Assembly: GCA_014490595.1 (NCBI GenBank)
Contig: CP061031.1
Location: 1,426,001-1,490,000, forward strand
Direction of reading: 5' to 3'
Source of the DNA: Corynebacterium wankanglinii
GTDB taxonomy: Bacteria > Actinomycetota > Actinomycetes > Mycobacteriales > Mycobacteriaceae
Length of the DNA: 64,000 bases
Every line of letters begins with the position of its first letter. Position 1 is the stretch's first letter. The position numbers and the translations under genes were made by a program. Below the pieces are notes generated by a model. That model was given only the letters and a program-made list of their open reading frames with translations. It had not been told where the DNA came from and made no database searches. This document shows, piece by piece, positions 36,381 to 46,415 of this stretch.

Positions 36381-37935
36381 GTGACCGAACTCGGCCCCTC
36401 TCCCTCGACCTGCCCGCCGTAGCGCAGAAGCTGGCGCAGGAATTGACAGCGGCAGGGTTCACTGCCGACGGCGTCGCGGCCCATTTGGGCCCGGAGGCGA
36501 CAGAGGCGATGTACCGTCGCGAACCCGGCGTCGTGCTCGCCGCCTGTGCGGACGATTCGCGCTTGTCTGCGCTCATCCGCTTCTTTGTGTTGCGCCGGCC
36601 GGCAACGGCGGAGGCCATAGGCGACATGCTCACCCCGCAGCTTGCGCTCGAGCTTATCGACGACCAGTTGGTTCTCCCGTGCCCGGCGCGAGCACGTACC
36701 GAGTTGGGGTGGAAGTGCGAGCACATGTTGTGTCGGGCAAGCCGAGGTTTGTGTTTTCGGACTTGGACGCGTCGATGACAGACCACGTCCCGGGCGCGAT
36801 CACGTCCTCGGCGTCGGCTCGGCTTCCCTCTCGCTGCTTGCCGCAACCCCCTGCACGCCGGTGGAATCGGTGTTGGACCTCGGCACAGGCTCAGGCATTC
36901 AAGCACTCCCAGTCGGGCGCGGCGACCACCGTTGTGGCGACAGACGTCCACGCACGCGCGCTGCAATTCGCACAGGCGACGATGCTCGCTAACGGGGTAA
37001 ACAATGTCGAGTTGCGTGAAGGTGCTTGGTTCGAGCCGGTGGCGCGCGAGCGCTTCGACCGCATCGTGGCCAACCCGCCGTTTGTTGTGGGCTTGCCGGA
37101 GGTGGGCCATGTCTACCGTGATTCCGGATTAGACCTCGACGGGGCGACGGAGCTCGTCCTGCGCGAAACTCCGTCCCACCTCGCCGAGGGCGGGCGTGCA
37201 TTCATTTTGGGGTCTTGGCTGCATGTGCTGGATCAGCCGTGGCAGTCCCGCATCGCCTCGTGGCTGCCATCCCGCGGCGTCAACGCGTGGGTGCTGCAGC
37301 GCGATGTAGTAGATCCGGGAATGTACGTATCTACTTGGCTTCGCGACGAATCGGTGGACCCGCGCTCCGACGAGGGCATCACCCGTACCCTGCAGTGGCT
37401 GGATCACTTCCACGAGCACGACGTTCACGCCGTCGGCTTCGGCTGGGTCATGTTGGAAGACATCGGTGATGCCCCCAGCGAGATCACATGCGAAGAACTC
37501 GCCCAGCCGTTCACTGATCCGCTTGGCACCGAGGCGGAGGAGTACTTCTTGCGGACGGGGTGGCTGCGGGGGAAAACCCGCGATGCCATCCTCGACGCCT
37601 CCTATCTGATACGGCCCACCGTGGCATTGGAAGACATCAAACTTGCCGATGCCGAAGCCGGCATGGGCTTCAGTAGCGAGACGCTGCGGATGACGCGAAC
37701 CGACGGCCCCCGGTTCTCCCACACGGTGGACTCAGGGATGGTCTCTTTGCTTTCAGGCCTGCACCCGAACGGACTCTCCCTTCGCGACGTTGTCGGGTTG
37801 TTCGCGGTCTCGCATGACGTGGGCGAACCGGAGGACGTCGACAAGCTGGAAGCCGACGCAGCGAGCGCTATCGTCGACTTGATCCGTCACGGTCTTGTTC
37901 TTCCAGCAGAGATAGCCCAGCTCACCCACCTGTGA
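36381..37935 (+). pseudogene. Class I SAM-dependent methyltransferase, broken by four frameshifts
   Basis: Putative N5-type or rRNA methyltransferase of about 518 residues if repaired. GTG 36381 has an AGGAG site. Reading requires changing frame near 36395-36398 (CCCC run), 36706-36709 (GGGG run), 36796-36799 (GGC.GC) and 36908-36910 (CCC run); three look like missing G/C bases and one like an extra C. Conserved parts are spread over three frames: AVAQKLAQELTAAG, then VEVRAHVVSGKPRFVFSDLD, then VLDLGTGSGIQAL (SAM motif I), then VVATDVHARALQFA and IVANPPFVVG (NPPF catalytic motif). From 36910 to 37935 the frame is clean. Sequence error or true decay are both possible. Confidence 0.8.
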
Positions 37936-37951
37936 TACCAACGGAGCACGA

Positions 37952-38386
37952 ATGAAGGCAGTACTGACACGAGTCACCAGCGCATCAGTGACGGTGAACG
38001 GCGAGACCGTCGGGGAGATCGATTGCCCCGACACCGGCGGGATACTCGCCCTCGTTGGCGTGGGCCGCGACGACGCACCTGACGCCTGGAAGACAGTGGC
38101 GCGAAAAATCGCGGAACTACGGATTTTGGACGGTGAGCGCTCGGCCGAAGACGTAGGGGCGCCGGTGCTGCTGGTCAGTCAATTCACGCTCATGGGGCGC
38201 ACCGCGAAAGGACGCCGACCTTCGTGGAGTGACGCCGCCCCGGGAGCAGATGCCGCACCTGTGGTCGAAGCCATTGCAGACCAGTTGCGTTCGCGAGGCA
38301 TCCACGTTGAGGAGGGACGCTTCGGAGCGCACATGCATGTCTCGAGCGTCAACGACGGGCCCTTCACCGTCATTGTCGAAGCGTGA
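37952..38386 (+). CDS. dtd: D-aminoacyl-tRNA deacylase
   Basis: Removes D-amino acids (and glycine from tRNA-Ala) from mischarged tRNA. The 144-residue protein has the two family motifs, VSQFTLMG with the catalytic-site SQFTL and NDGPFTV with the cross-subunit Gly-Pro. Length is standard. ATG 37952 has a GGAG site. It follows the broken methyltransferase by 16 bp and lies just before the sigB promoter. Confidence 0.95.
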   Translation: MKAVLTRVTSASVTVNGETVGEIDCPDTGGILALVGVGRDDAPDAWKTVARKIAELRILDGERSAEDVGAPVLLVSQFTLMGRTAKGRRPSWSDAAPGADAAPVVEAIADQLRSRGIHVEEGRFGAHMHVSSVNDGPFTVIVEA

Positions 38387-38408
38387 TTTGAATGAAATTC
38401 GCCCAGTC

Positions 38409-38435
38409 GGGAACACTGTGTGGCTGCTGAACGTT
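38409..38435 (+). promoter_or_regulatory. SigH-type (ECF) promoter of sigB
   Basis: GGGAAC at 38409-38414 and CGTT at 38432-38435 are 17 bp apart, matching the GGAAT-N16-18-GTT consensus of the SigH/SigR family. It lies 52 bp before the sigB start. SigH control of sigB is reported for C. glutamicum. Confidence 0.75.
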
Positions 38436-38486
38436 GCCCCTCTAGACCGCCCAGCTGTTCCACCTAGTCCGAGGAGGCATTGCCAC

Positions 38487-39488
38487 ATGACCCAGCCGGA
38501 TCACGCTGCACAAGGCACACAGGAATCCGAGGAGACCGTTGATCGCGGCAGCCGCAGGAACCAAACGAACGACAACCCGTCCGCGGACTTGGTTCGCGTC
38601 TACCTCAACGGCATCGGCAAAACCGCACTGCTCGACGCGGAGGAGGAGGTCGAACTCGCTCAAAAGATCGAGGTCGGACTCTACGCCCAGCACCTCTTGG
38701 ACGACCCCGATGTGAAGCTCACCCGCGCAAAGAAGCGGGACCTGAAAATCCTGGCTAAAGAAGGCCGTAAAGCTCGCGCCCACCTGCTTGAGGCCAATCT
38801 CCGCCTCGTAGTGTCCCTGGCCAAGCGTTACACTGGCCGGGGCATGCCGCTGCTTGACCTGATCCAAGAGGGCAACCTGGGTTTGATCCGGGCAATGGAG
38901 AAGTTCGACTACTCCAAGGGGTTCAAATTCTCCACCTACGCCACCTGGTGGATCCGCCAGGCAATCACCCGCGGCATGGCGGATCAATCTCGCACTATCC
39001 GCCTGCCAGTGCATCTGGTGGAGCAGGTGAACAAACTTTCCCGCATCCGTCGCGAGATGTACCAGTCCCTCGGCCGCGAACCCACGAACGAGGAGCTGGC
39101 GGAGGAATCCGGCATCGAAGAGTCCAAGATTGAGATGCTGCTGAGGCAATCCCGCGATCCGGTGAGCTTGGACATGCCGGTTGGCGCCGATGAGGAGGCG
39201 CCGTTGGGCGATTTTATCGAGGATGCCGAGGCGACCGACGCGGAAGATGCGGTGGTGACAACGCTGCGCCACGACGACATCGAAGACATCATTAATGGTC
39301 TGGAGCAGCGCGAGCAAGACGTGATCAGGATGCGCTACGGCCTGATCGACGGCGTGCCCCGTACTCTCGACCAGATTGGCCGCCAGTTCGGCCTTTCCCG
39401 CGAGCGCGTCCGCCAGATCGAGCGCGAAGTGATGGCTAAGCTGCGCGCCGGAGAACGCGCGGATCGCTTGCGCGACTATGCGATGTAG
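38487..39488 (+). CDS. sigB: Non-essential principal-like sigma factor SigB
   Basis: Group 2 sigma-70 for stress and transition phase. The 333-residue protein has regions 1.2-4.2 nearly parallel to SigA ([35 protein letters not shown]) but a short N-terminus without the Lys/Ala and acidic parts. ATG 38487 has an AGGAGG site at 9 nt; a longer frame upstream runs into dtd and is rejected. It precedes dtxR, an order typical for Corynebacterium. Confidence 0.96.
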   Translation: MTQPDHAAQGTQESEETVDRGSRRNQTNDNPSADLVRVYLNGIGKTALLDAEEEVELAQKIEVGLYAQHLLDDPDVKLTRAKKRDLKILAKEGRKARAHLLEANLRLVVSLAKRYTGRGMPLLDLIQEGNLGLIRAMEKFDYSKGFKFSTYATWWIRQAITRGMADQSRTIRLPVHLVEQVNKLSRIRREMYQSLGREPTNEELAEESGIEESKIEMLLRQSRDPVSLDMPVGADEEAPLGDFIEDAEATDAEDAVVTTLRHDDIEDIINGLEQREQDVIRMRYGLIDGVPRTLDQIGRQFGLSRERVRQIEREVMAKLRAGERADRLRDYAM

Positions 39489-39507
39489 ACCGCGCTCCCC
39501 AATTGTC

Positions 39508-39558
39508 TAGCCCAGCACCCCGTTTAGCTCCATCCGTACCCTCGCGGGCGCTGGGCTA
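39508..39558. repeat. Inverted repeat between sigB and dtxR
   Basis: TAGCCCAGC at 39508-39516 is repeated in inverse at 39550-39558 across a 33-nt spacer. The right arm overlaps a TAAAGT -10 candidate (39557-39562) for dtxR. It could be a weak terminator for sigB or a regulatory site; no U-run follows. Confidence 0.45.
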
Positions 39559-39619
39559 AAGTACATGCCATTGGTCTTCGGACCTCCACCCACCACCGCG
39601 ATTGGAAGGGAGCATCACC

Positions 39620-40297
39620 GTGCGTGACCTCGTTGACACCACAGAGATGTATCTGCGCACCGTCTACGAATTGGAAGAGGAAGGCATTACGCCGCTGCGC
39701 GCCCGTATCGCGGAACGCCTGGAGCAGTCGGGGCCGACTGTTTCTCAAACCGTAGCCCGTATGGAACGCGACGGGCTCATTGTGGTGGAACACGATCGCT
39801 CGCTGTCCCTCACCGAGGAGGGGCGACGCCGCGCAACCGCCGTGATGCGGAAACACCGTCTCGCAGAGCGGCTGCTTACCGACGTGTTGAAGCTGGACCT
39901 CGACCAGGTTCACGACGAGGCCTGCCGTTGGGAGCACGTGATGAGCGAAGAGGTTGAGCGACGTGTCGTGGCCGTGCTGGACAATCCGTCGCGCTCTCCC
40001 TTCGGCAACCCCATCCCTGCACTCGAGGAGATCGGGGCGGGTGGTGCTGAGGTGAGCCAGAAAGGGACCCGCGCAACCGACCTCCGGTTAAGGGAGCCGG
40101 CGCGCGCGAAAGTTGTCCAGGTCAGCGAGATTTTGCAGGATGGCGCTCTGCCGAAAAACGCGGGCCAACTGGTCGGCGCGGTTGTCACCCTGACCCCGCT
40201 CGACGGCGGCGCGCTCGAGGTAGCCACACAGGACGGGAACAACTTCCATCTCACCGCCGATGTCGCTCACGCTCTCCGTGTCGAGCCGGAGAACTAG
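39620..40297 (+). CDS. dtxR: Iron-dependent transcriptional repressor DtxR
   Basis: Master iron-responsive repressor. From GTG 39620 (GGAAGGGAG site) there are 225 residues, one fewer than C. diphtheriae DtxR, and most of the N-terminal two domains match: the helix-turn-helix with [18 protein letters not shown], Met10, and the metal ligands around Cys102 in [17 protein letters not shown], plus His79, Glu83 and His98 by position. A C-terminal SH3-like domain is present. It is followed by galE 13 bp downstream, as in C. diphtheriae. Confidence 0.96.
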   Translation: MRDLVDTTEMYLRTVYELEEEGITPLRARIAERLEQSGPTVSQTVARMERDGLIVVEHDRSLSLTEEGRRRATAVMRKHRLAERLLTDVLKLDLDQVHDEACRWEHVMSEEVERRVVAVLDNPSRSPFGNPIPALEEIGAGGAEVSQKGTRATDLRLREPARAKVVQVSEILQDGALPKNAGQLVGAVVTLTPLDGGALEVATQDGNNFHLTADVAHALRVEPEN

Positions 40298-40310
40298 AAA
40301 GGCCCCGCAC

Positions 40311-41300
40311 ATGAAACTTGTAGTCACCGGCGGAGCTGGGTATGTCGGAAGTGTGTGTGCCGCCACCCTCCTCGAGGCCGGGCATGAGGTTGTGGTGGTT
40401 GATGATCTGAGCACGGGTAACAGGTACGCGGTGCCAGATGGCGCCACCTTCGTTGAGGGCGAAATCCAGGACGTAATTGACGATGTGCTTGCTGGCGCTA
40501 CCGGTGGCCCGGTAGACGGTGTGCTGCACTTCGCTGCAAAGTCCCTCGTGGGTGAGTCGGTGGATGACCCCGCAATGTACTGGCACGGCAACCTGGACGT
40601 CTCTCTTTCGCTCCTGGACGCAATGCGCCGCCACAACGTGTCCTCACTGGTGTTCTCGTCTACCGCTGCCACCTATGGCGAACCGGAGGTGGTGCCAATC
40701 ACCGAGGACGCTCCCACGCACCCAACGAACCCGTACGGGGCTACGAAACTTTCGATTGACTACGCGATTTCCTCGTACTGCAATGCTTACGGCCTTGGAG
40801 CGACAAGCTTGCGATACTTCAACGTCGCAGGGGCCTACAACGGCATCGGCGAAAACCACATTACTGAGACTCATCTCATTCCGATCGTCCTCCAAGTGGC
40901 ACTGGGCTACCGCGACAAGATCTTGGTGTACGGCGACGACTGGCCGACCAAAGACGGCACCTGCGTGCGTGATTACATCCACATTCGAGACCTGGCAGAC
41001 GCTCACATGCTCGCTTTGGAAGCCAACACCCGTGGCACCCACCAGCTCTACAACCTCGGCTCAGGCGACGGGTACTCCGTACAAGAGGTCATCGAGGTTT
41101 GTCGCGAGGTCACCGGTCACCCAATTCCCGCCGAGGTGGCGCCGCGTCGCGCTGGGGATCCCGCAACGCTCATCGCCTCGTCTGAGAAAATCCGCCGTGA
41201 GCTGGGTTGGAACCCCTCGCGCACACAATTGCGAACCATCGTCGAGGACGCGTGGGAGTTCACCCGCCAGCTCGGTGACCGTTCGCACTCCGCCCACTAA
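40311..41300 (+). CDS. galE: UDP-glucose 4-epimerase
   Basis: Interconverts UDP-glucose and UDP-galactose for arabinogalactan. The 329-residue short-chain dehydrogenase has the NAD-binding GGAGYVGS (residues 7-14), the Ser in FSSTAATYG, and the catalytic Tyr142-x3-Lys146 in PYGATK. ATG 40311 has an AGAAAGG site. dtxR-galE is a conserved pair in corynebacteria. Confidence 0.95.
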   Translation: MKLVVTGGAGYVGSVCAATLLEAGHEVVVVDDLSTGNRYAVPDGATFVEGEIQDVIDDVLAGATGGPVDGVLHFAAKSLVGESVDDPAMYWHGNLDVSLSLLDAMRRHNVSSLVFSSTAATYGEPEVVPITEDAPTHPTNPYGATKLSIDYAISSYCNAYGLGATSLRYFNVAGAYNGIGENHITETHLIPIVLQVALGYRDKILVYGDDWPTKDGTCVRDYIHIRDLADAHMLALEANTRGTHQLYNLGSGDGYSVQEVIEVCREVTGHPIPAEVAPRRAGDPATLIASSEKIRRELGWNPSRTQLRTIVEDAWEFTRQLGDRSHSAH

Positions 41301-41304
41301 CCAT

Positions 41305-42456
41305 TTACGCAGCGAGCCCGTCCCACGTTTCTTCGCACCCGCGGCGGCATAATTCCAGCAAGGCGTGCCCCTGCCCGATGCCCATAACGTTTGCGAGCAG
41401 AAGCGACAGGGAGTGTCCGTGCACCTCCTCTTGGGCTGTCATCAGCGCGGCGATCGCCCAGCCGTTGAGCCCAAGGGACACAGCTACCATCGCCCACAGG
41501 CACAGGGCATTAGCGCGAATCGCACCGCCAAAGTTTCTAGCGATGGTGAGCAGGACTGCCCCTGCAGATCGGGGATGATCCAGCGCCTCAACAATGAGGA
41601 AATCGCGCAGAGTATTTCGCGACAGCATTGCGGCGACAAGCTCAACATCCTCAATGCTCGAAAACACGTCCGCGATAATCAAGTTGCCGTCGCTGTCCAA
41701 GATGCTGGCGTTTGGGGCCCCGACAAACACGTCACAAGCTCTCTCTATGTCTCCCCTCGCCAGCAGTGGTGCTACTCGGGTGAGGTCAACCAGCTCAGTG
41801 CCGCGTTGGTGCGCTCGCTGCGCGAGAGCCTCGCACGTGGCCACGTCGCGATCGAAAACTGCCGCAAAGTGGGCGTACAGCTCTGCCTTGTGTAGTTCGG
41901 GTAGCACCCCATGATCGATCAGCGGACGCATCGGTTCGGTTGACACAACTGAGGAGACTGTCCCGTTTGTATACGCCTCGACCCACCCCCACAGCTCACC
42001 TGCAGTGTCTTCGTCTGGCCCGAACACGAGCCGATACGGCGTGCCGTCGGCAACCTCCGAGACAATCCAGCATGCTTCGACGATCTCCCCGAACTCGTCC
42101 GCCGCCTTTCGCAATCCTTCCGCAGCTACCGCAACCATGTGCGAGTTCGGCACGCGCGTCACAATGACCGCGAAGGTGGCTACGTGCGCCTCGAGAGGGA
42201 TGGACTGCAGGGCCCGTTGAATGCTACCGGTGCTGCCTACGTCGGCATCGATGTATGTTCCAATATCGAGAACACCGCGGCTAGCCGGCGGGGAGTACAC
42301 GTTGACTAGGATTACCGCCTCATTGGGGAAATACCCTAGGGCCCCTGGTATAGAGGCGATGAGACGAGAGGGTGAGCGGAGAGTTTCCGCGCCCGGGTGC
42401 GGAAATGGTGGTTGTGGCGGCTGGTTTGTTTCATTCGGTTGTGGCTGTGTATCCAT
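41305..42456 (-). CDS. DUF4192 family protein
   Basis: 383-residue actinobacterial protein of unknown function starting at ATG 42456 (a TCTAAT box lies 4 nt upstream, so the leader is very short or absent). A Pro/Gln-rich first 30 residues precede the DUF4192 domain with SRLIASIPGALGYFPNEAVILVNV, and a helical C-terminal half with LLTIARNFGGAIRANALCLWAMVAVSLG. It converges with galE, 4 bp apart. No signal or certain membrane segment. Confidence 0.85.
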   Translation of the reverse strand: MDTQPQPNETNQPPQPPFPHPGAETLRSPSRLIASIPGALGYFPNEAVILVNVYSPPASRGVLDIGTYIDADVGSTGSIQRALQSIPLEAHVATFAVIVTRVPNSHMVAVAAEGLRKAADEFGEIVEACWIVSEVADGTPYRLVFGPDEDTAGELWGWVEAYTNGTVSSVVSTEPMRPLIDHGVLPELHKAELYAHFAAVFDRDVATCEALAQRAHQRGTELVDLTRVAPLLARGDIERACDVFVGAPNASILDSDGNLIIADVFSSIEDVELVAAMLSRNTLRDFLIVEALDHPRSAGAVLLTIARNFGGAIRANALCLWAMVAVSLGLNGWAIAALMTAQEEVHGHSLSLLLANVMGIGQGHALLELCRRGCEETWDGLAA

Positions 42457-42657
42457 AACGATTAGACGGTCAGTTTGCCGCGCCGGTTCCACGGGATACC
42501 GATTTTTCCCGCGCAGCCTTTCTTCCGCGCGCTTCCTCCCGTCGCTATGCGGTATCGGGCACAATGGAATGATTCTGCGCCGCTGCCCGTTGTGTCAATG
42601 GAGCAGAAAGCCTGGAGGACAAGCCAGCCAGGCGAGCGATTGTAGGAGGCCACGACC

Positions 42658-43743
42658 ATGACGCAGGAACGTCGCATGTACGAACTTGAGTACCCCGCGC
42701 CGCAGGTGGGCGAGGAACCCCAGAATGGCCCCGCACTAGTTATTGCTATGCACGGTTACGCCGATGCAGGCCACGCGGTTGAGGCAGCCGCGGATCACCT
42801 CAAGGCCGCATTAGAGTCCCGTACCGTCGCCACATTCAGCAACGACGAGTTGATTGACTACCGCTCGCGCCGTCCGACGGTGACACTCGCACATGCGGAA
42901 ATCACCGACGTGGCGGATCTTCAGCTGGATATGCGGGTGTTGCGCGACGAAAAAGGCGCGTCTTTCCTTCTGCTGTCCGGACCGGAGCCGGATCTGCGCT
43001 GGGAAGCGTTTAGCGGTGCGGTGGCAGATCTCGCCGACCGGTTCGGCGTGAGCAAGACGATCTGCTTGTACGCCGCACCGATGGGCGCGCCCCACACCCG
43101 CCCGCTGGTCGTCTCCGCACACGGCAACGACCGGGATTTGGTTGGATCTATGTTCACCTTCGACGGGATGGTCAGTGTGCCCGGCTCGGCGTCTATTTTG
43201 ATTGAGCGCGAACTGCACAAGCGTGGCCGCCCAGTTGCGGGCTACACGGCGCACGTCCCGCATTACGTTGCCGCATCCCCTTACCCACACGCCACGTTCC
43301 AGCTGCTGCAGTCTGTGGAAGACTCTACGGGCCTGCAGTTTCCCCTACGCTCCCTCGAGGCGGATATGGGCCGCGTGTCGCAGCAGCTAGCAGAGCAGAC
43401 AGGTAATTCCGACGAAATTGCCCAGGTGGTTCAAGCCCTAGAGGAGCATTACGACCGGGAGATGCAGGAATACCGGGACCGCCACCCGCAGGCGATGATG
43501 CCGGGTGAGGCGCAGATGCCCAGTGGCGAAGAGATCAGCGAGGCGTTTGAAAACTACCTGACGGCGATCGAAGATCGGGATCGCAACCGCGACCATCAGC
43601 GCAGCCTGCCCCACAGTGAGGAGACGGACCGGCGGCTGCGCGACCATTACTTCATCGATCCCTCCGCCCCGGGGGACGCAGACGACGGCCGGGGCGGCGG
43701 CTCCGATGATGAGGTTGGTGGCGGCGAAGACGACCCGCGCTAG
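42658..43743 (+). CDS. PAC2-family (proteasome assembly chaperone-like) protein
   Basis: 361-residue cytoplasmic protein with a PAC2 domain (about residues 1-240; ALVIAMHGYADAG, SFLLLSGPEPDLRW, ICLYAAPMGAPHTRP, YTAHVPHYVAASPYPHAT). The last 100 residues are charged and Asp/Gly-rich. ATG 42658 has a GTAGGAGG site. PAC2 proteins are widespread in actinobacteria, including corynebacteria, which lack a 20S proteasome, so the role is open. The next gene is a HelY-like helicase. Confidence 0.88.
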   Translation: MTQERRMYELEYPAPQVGEEPQNGPALVIAMHGYADAGHAVEAAADHLKAALESRTVATFSNDELIDYRSRRPTVTLAHAEITDVADLQLDMRVLRDEKGASFLLLSGPEPDLRWEAFSGAVADLADRFGVSKTICLYAAPMGAPHTRPLVVSAHGNDRDLVGSMFTFDGMVSVPGSASILIERELHKRGRPVAGYTAHVPHYVAASPYPHATFQLLQSVEDSTGLQFPLRSLEADMGRVSQQLAEQTGNSDEIAQVVQALEEHYDREMQEYRDRHPQAMMPGEAQMPSGEEISEAFENYLTAIEDRDRNRDHQRSLPHSEETDRRLRDHYFIDPSAPGDADDGRGGGSDDEVGGGEDDPR

Positions 43744-43761
43744 TGGTGTCGGCCGGTGGGC

Positions 43762-43767
43762 TACGGT
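43762..43767 (+). promoter_or_regulatory. -10 box (TACGGT) of a leaderless helicase gene
   Basis: TACGGT followed by 7 nt and GTG at 43775, 18 bp after the PAC2 stop. Confidence 0.55.
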
Positions 43768-43774
43768 GAGAGCT

Positions 43775-46318
43775 GTGATGCTGACCGATTTGCTCGAAGA
43801 TATTTCGCAGGCCCCCGAATCACTCTTTGAGGATGCCGTCTGGGACTCGTTCAACGCGTGGACGAACTCCCGCGGCATAACTCTTTACCCTGCGCAGGAA
43901 GAGGCATCGCTCGCACTGCTCGCCGGCGACAACGTTATCTTGGCCACCCCCACAGGGTCGGGCAAGTCGATGGTGGCTAACGCTGCCCACTTCTTTGCTT
44001 TGGCGCGGGGGCAACGCTCGTTTTACACCGCCCCGATCAAGGCGTTGGTCAGCGAGAAGTTCTTCGCGCTGTGCGAGATCTTCGGCGCGGAGAACGTGGG
44101 CATGATGACCGGCGACGCCACTGTGAATTCCAACGCGCCGATTATTGCCGCGACCGCCGAAATCGTCGCCAACATTGCCCTGCGCGAAGGCGCGGACGCG
44201 AAGATCGACCAAGTGGTGATGGACGAGTTCCACTACTACTCTGAGCCGGAGCGCGGCTGGGCCTGGCAGGTGCCACTTTTGGAGCTACCGAAGGCCCAGT
44301 TCCTACTCATGTCTGCCACGCTTGGAGACACTGCCTGGCTAGAAGAAGACTTGACCGAGCGAACCGGGCGCGACACCACCTATGTCGGCGGCGCGGAACG
44401 GCCTGTGCCATTGGACTTTCACTATGTCTTCTCGCCCGTGCACGAGACGATTGAGGAACTTCTCGCAGATGGAAAAGCACCGATCTATGTGGTCCACTTC
44501 TCCCAGCGCGAGGCCACTGAGCGTGCCCAGGCGCTGACCAGCATGAGCATCATCACCGCAGAGGAGAAGACGCGGATCGCGGAGGAAATCGGGGATTTTC
44601 GCTTTACGACGACCTTCGGAAAAACCCTGTCCAAACTATTGCGCAGGGGCATCGGGGTTCATCACGCGGGCATGCTGCCCAAATACAGGCGCCTGGTCGA
44701 GCGTCTGTCTCAGACCGGGCTGCTCAAGGTGATCTGTGGAACTGACACACTCGGTGTGGGCATCAACGTGCCGATTCGCACGGTATTGATCACCGGGCTG
44801 GCTAAGTATGACGGCACACGCCAGCGCATTTTGAAGTCCCGCGAATTCCACCAGATCGCCGGGCGCGCCGGCCGGGCTGGCTACGACACCGAGGGAACAG
44901 TGGTGGTCGAAGCGCCGGAGCACGAAAGAGAAAACGTCAAGCTGCGCCGCAAGGCGGGAGACGACCCAAAGAAGCGGAAGAAGATCCGTAAGAAATCCGC
45001 GCGCGACGGCGAGGTGAGCTGGTCGGAGAACACCTTCGAGCGACTCAAGGTGGCCGAGCCGGAGGAGCTGACCAGCCAGTTCAAGGTGTCTAACTCCATG
45101 TTGCTCAACGTCGTAGCCCGCCCGGGCAACGGCTACGAGCACATGCGCCACCTGCTGCGTTCCAACCACGATCCGCGCGCGAAGCAGAACCGCGACATTA
45201 TCCAGGCCGTGAACCTGTTCCGGGGCCTGATCAACGCGGGAGTTGTCGAGCGCACTCCAGATTCGCCCGCGTACCGTCCCTACACCCTCACGCAGGAGCT
45301 GGACCGGGATTTCGCGCTAAACCAACCCCTGTCCCCCTTCGCGTTGGCGTTTCTCACGCTCTTGGACCCGGAATCCGAGACGTACACCCTGGACGTGATT
45401 TCGGCATTCGAGGCGATTTTGGACGACCCGCGCCAGCTGCTGCAGGCCCAGCAGACCGCGGCCCGCGGCGAGGAAATCGCCGCGCTCAAGGCCGAGGGCG
45501 TGGATTACACGGAGCGCATGGCGATCATCGAGGACGTGACCTACCCCAAGCCTCTCGCGGACGAGCTGGACGAGGCGTTCGACACCTTTACTCAGGGCAA
45601 TCCCTGGGCCAAAGAATTCGAGCTGTCGCCGAAATCCGTGGTGCGCGACATGATCGAGCACGCCATGACGTTTTCGGACCTCATTGCCACCTACGGCCTG
45701 GCGCGTTCGGAAGGCGTAGTGCTGCGTTACCTCACCGACGCGTGGCGCACGCTGTCGTACTCCATCCCGGACGCGTACATGAACGATGAGCTCGAGGACA
45801 TCGTGGTGTGGCTCGGCGAATTAATCAGGCAGGTAGATTCCTCGCTCATCGACGAGTGGGCGCACATGACCGGCGCCGACCAACCGGTGAGCCAGGACAC
45901 CATCGACCGCGAGCTCGCGTTCGGCGTGGAGGACCCTACCGCTCTCACTGCGAACCGCCGCGCGTTCACCATCATGGTGCGCAACTACTTCTTCCGCCTA
46001 GTGGAGCTGTTCGCCTACGAGAAAGAGAACCAGTTGGCGGAGATGCTGGACTACTTGGAGCCAGATAGCCGGGTGGACTGGCCCGCGGCGATGGACGACT
46101 ACTTCGACGAGTACGACGATGTCGACCTGGGCCCCGACGCACGCGGACCGGAGTTCTTCCACCTGGCGGACACCACCGGCAGGTCATGGAGCGTCACCCA
46201 AATCATCAAAGATCCGGAAGGGGACAACGCGTTCCAACTGCACGGGACAGTGGATCTCAATGCGTCCGACGAGGCCGGTGAGGTACGGCTTTCGTCGTTG
46301 AAGATCGTGGGCGGGTAA
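43775..46318 (+). CDS. HelY-like SKI2/MTR4-type DEAD/DEAH RNA helicase
   Basis: 847-residue SF2 helicase of the Ski2/Mtr4 class, close to mycobacterial HelY in layout. Motif I is ATPTGSGKSM (Walker A at residues 58-65), motif II DEFH at 150-153, motif III LMSATLGD, motif V GTDTLGVGINVP and motif VI HQIAGRAGRAGYD. A Lys-rich insert DPKKRKKIRKKS follows. The last 350 residues are the helical Ski2-type C-terminus. GTG 43775 is leaderless by the TACGGT-N7 box, with ATG as codon 2. RNA unwinding is family inference. Confidence 0.92.
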   Translation: MMLTDLLEDISQAPESLFEDAVWDSFNAWTNSRGITLYPAQEEASLALLAGDNVILATPTGSGKSMVANAAHFFALARGQRSFYTAPIKALVSEKFFALCEIFGAENVGMMTGDATVNSNAPIIAATAEIVANIALREGADAKIDQVVMDEFHYYSEPERGWAWQVPLLELPKAQFLLMSATLGDTAWLEEDLTERTGRDTTYVGGAERPVPLDFHYVFSPVHETIEELLADGKAPIYVVHFSQREATERAQALTSMSIITAEEKTRIAEEIGDFRFTTTFGKTLSKLLRRGIGVHHAGMLPKYRRLVERLSQTGLLKVICGTDTLGVGINVPIRTVLITGLAKYDGTRQRILKSREFHQIAGRAGRAGYDTEGTVVVEAPEHERENVKLRRKAGDDPKKRKKIRKKSARDGEVSWSENTFERLKVAEPEELTSQFKVSNSMLLNVVARPGNGYEHMRHLLRSNHDPRAKQNRDIIQAVNLFRGLINAGVVERTPDSPAYRPYTLTQELDRDFALNQPLSPFALAFLTLLDPESETYTLDVISAFEAILDDPRQLLQAQQTAARGEEIAALKAEGVDYTERMAIIEDVTYPKPLADELDEAFDTFTQGNPWAKEFELSPKSVVRDMIEHAMTFSDLIATYGLARSEGVVLRYLTDAWRTLSYSIPDAYMNDELEDIVVWLGELIRQVDSSLIDEWAHMTGADQPVSQDTIDRELAFGVEDPTALTANRRAFTIMVRNYFFRLVELFAYEKENQLAEMLDYLEPDSRVDWPAAMDDYFDEYDDVDLGPDARGPEFFHLADTTGRSWSVTQIIKDPEGDNAFQLHGTVDLNASDEAGEVRLSSLKIVGG

Positions 46319-46415
46319 CCAGAGGACATCTGCAGCCGAAACGCGGACGGGGCTACTCTCCCTGGGTTAAATTGTTCTAGAAGACATTCGGTTTGGTTTG
46401 TGAGGAGGAACATAG

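Noticed and set aside
35824..37110. 428-codon minus-strand frame opposite DUF3099 and the broken methyltransferase
   Set aside because: Low-complexity Arg/Ser/Ala text without motifs; the plus-strand genes have clear domain signatures.
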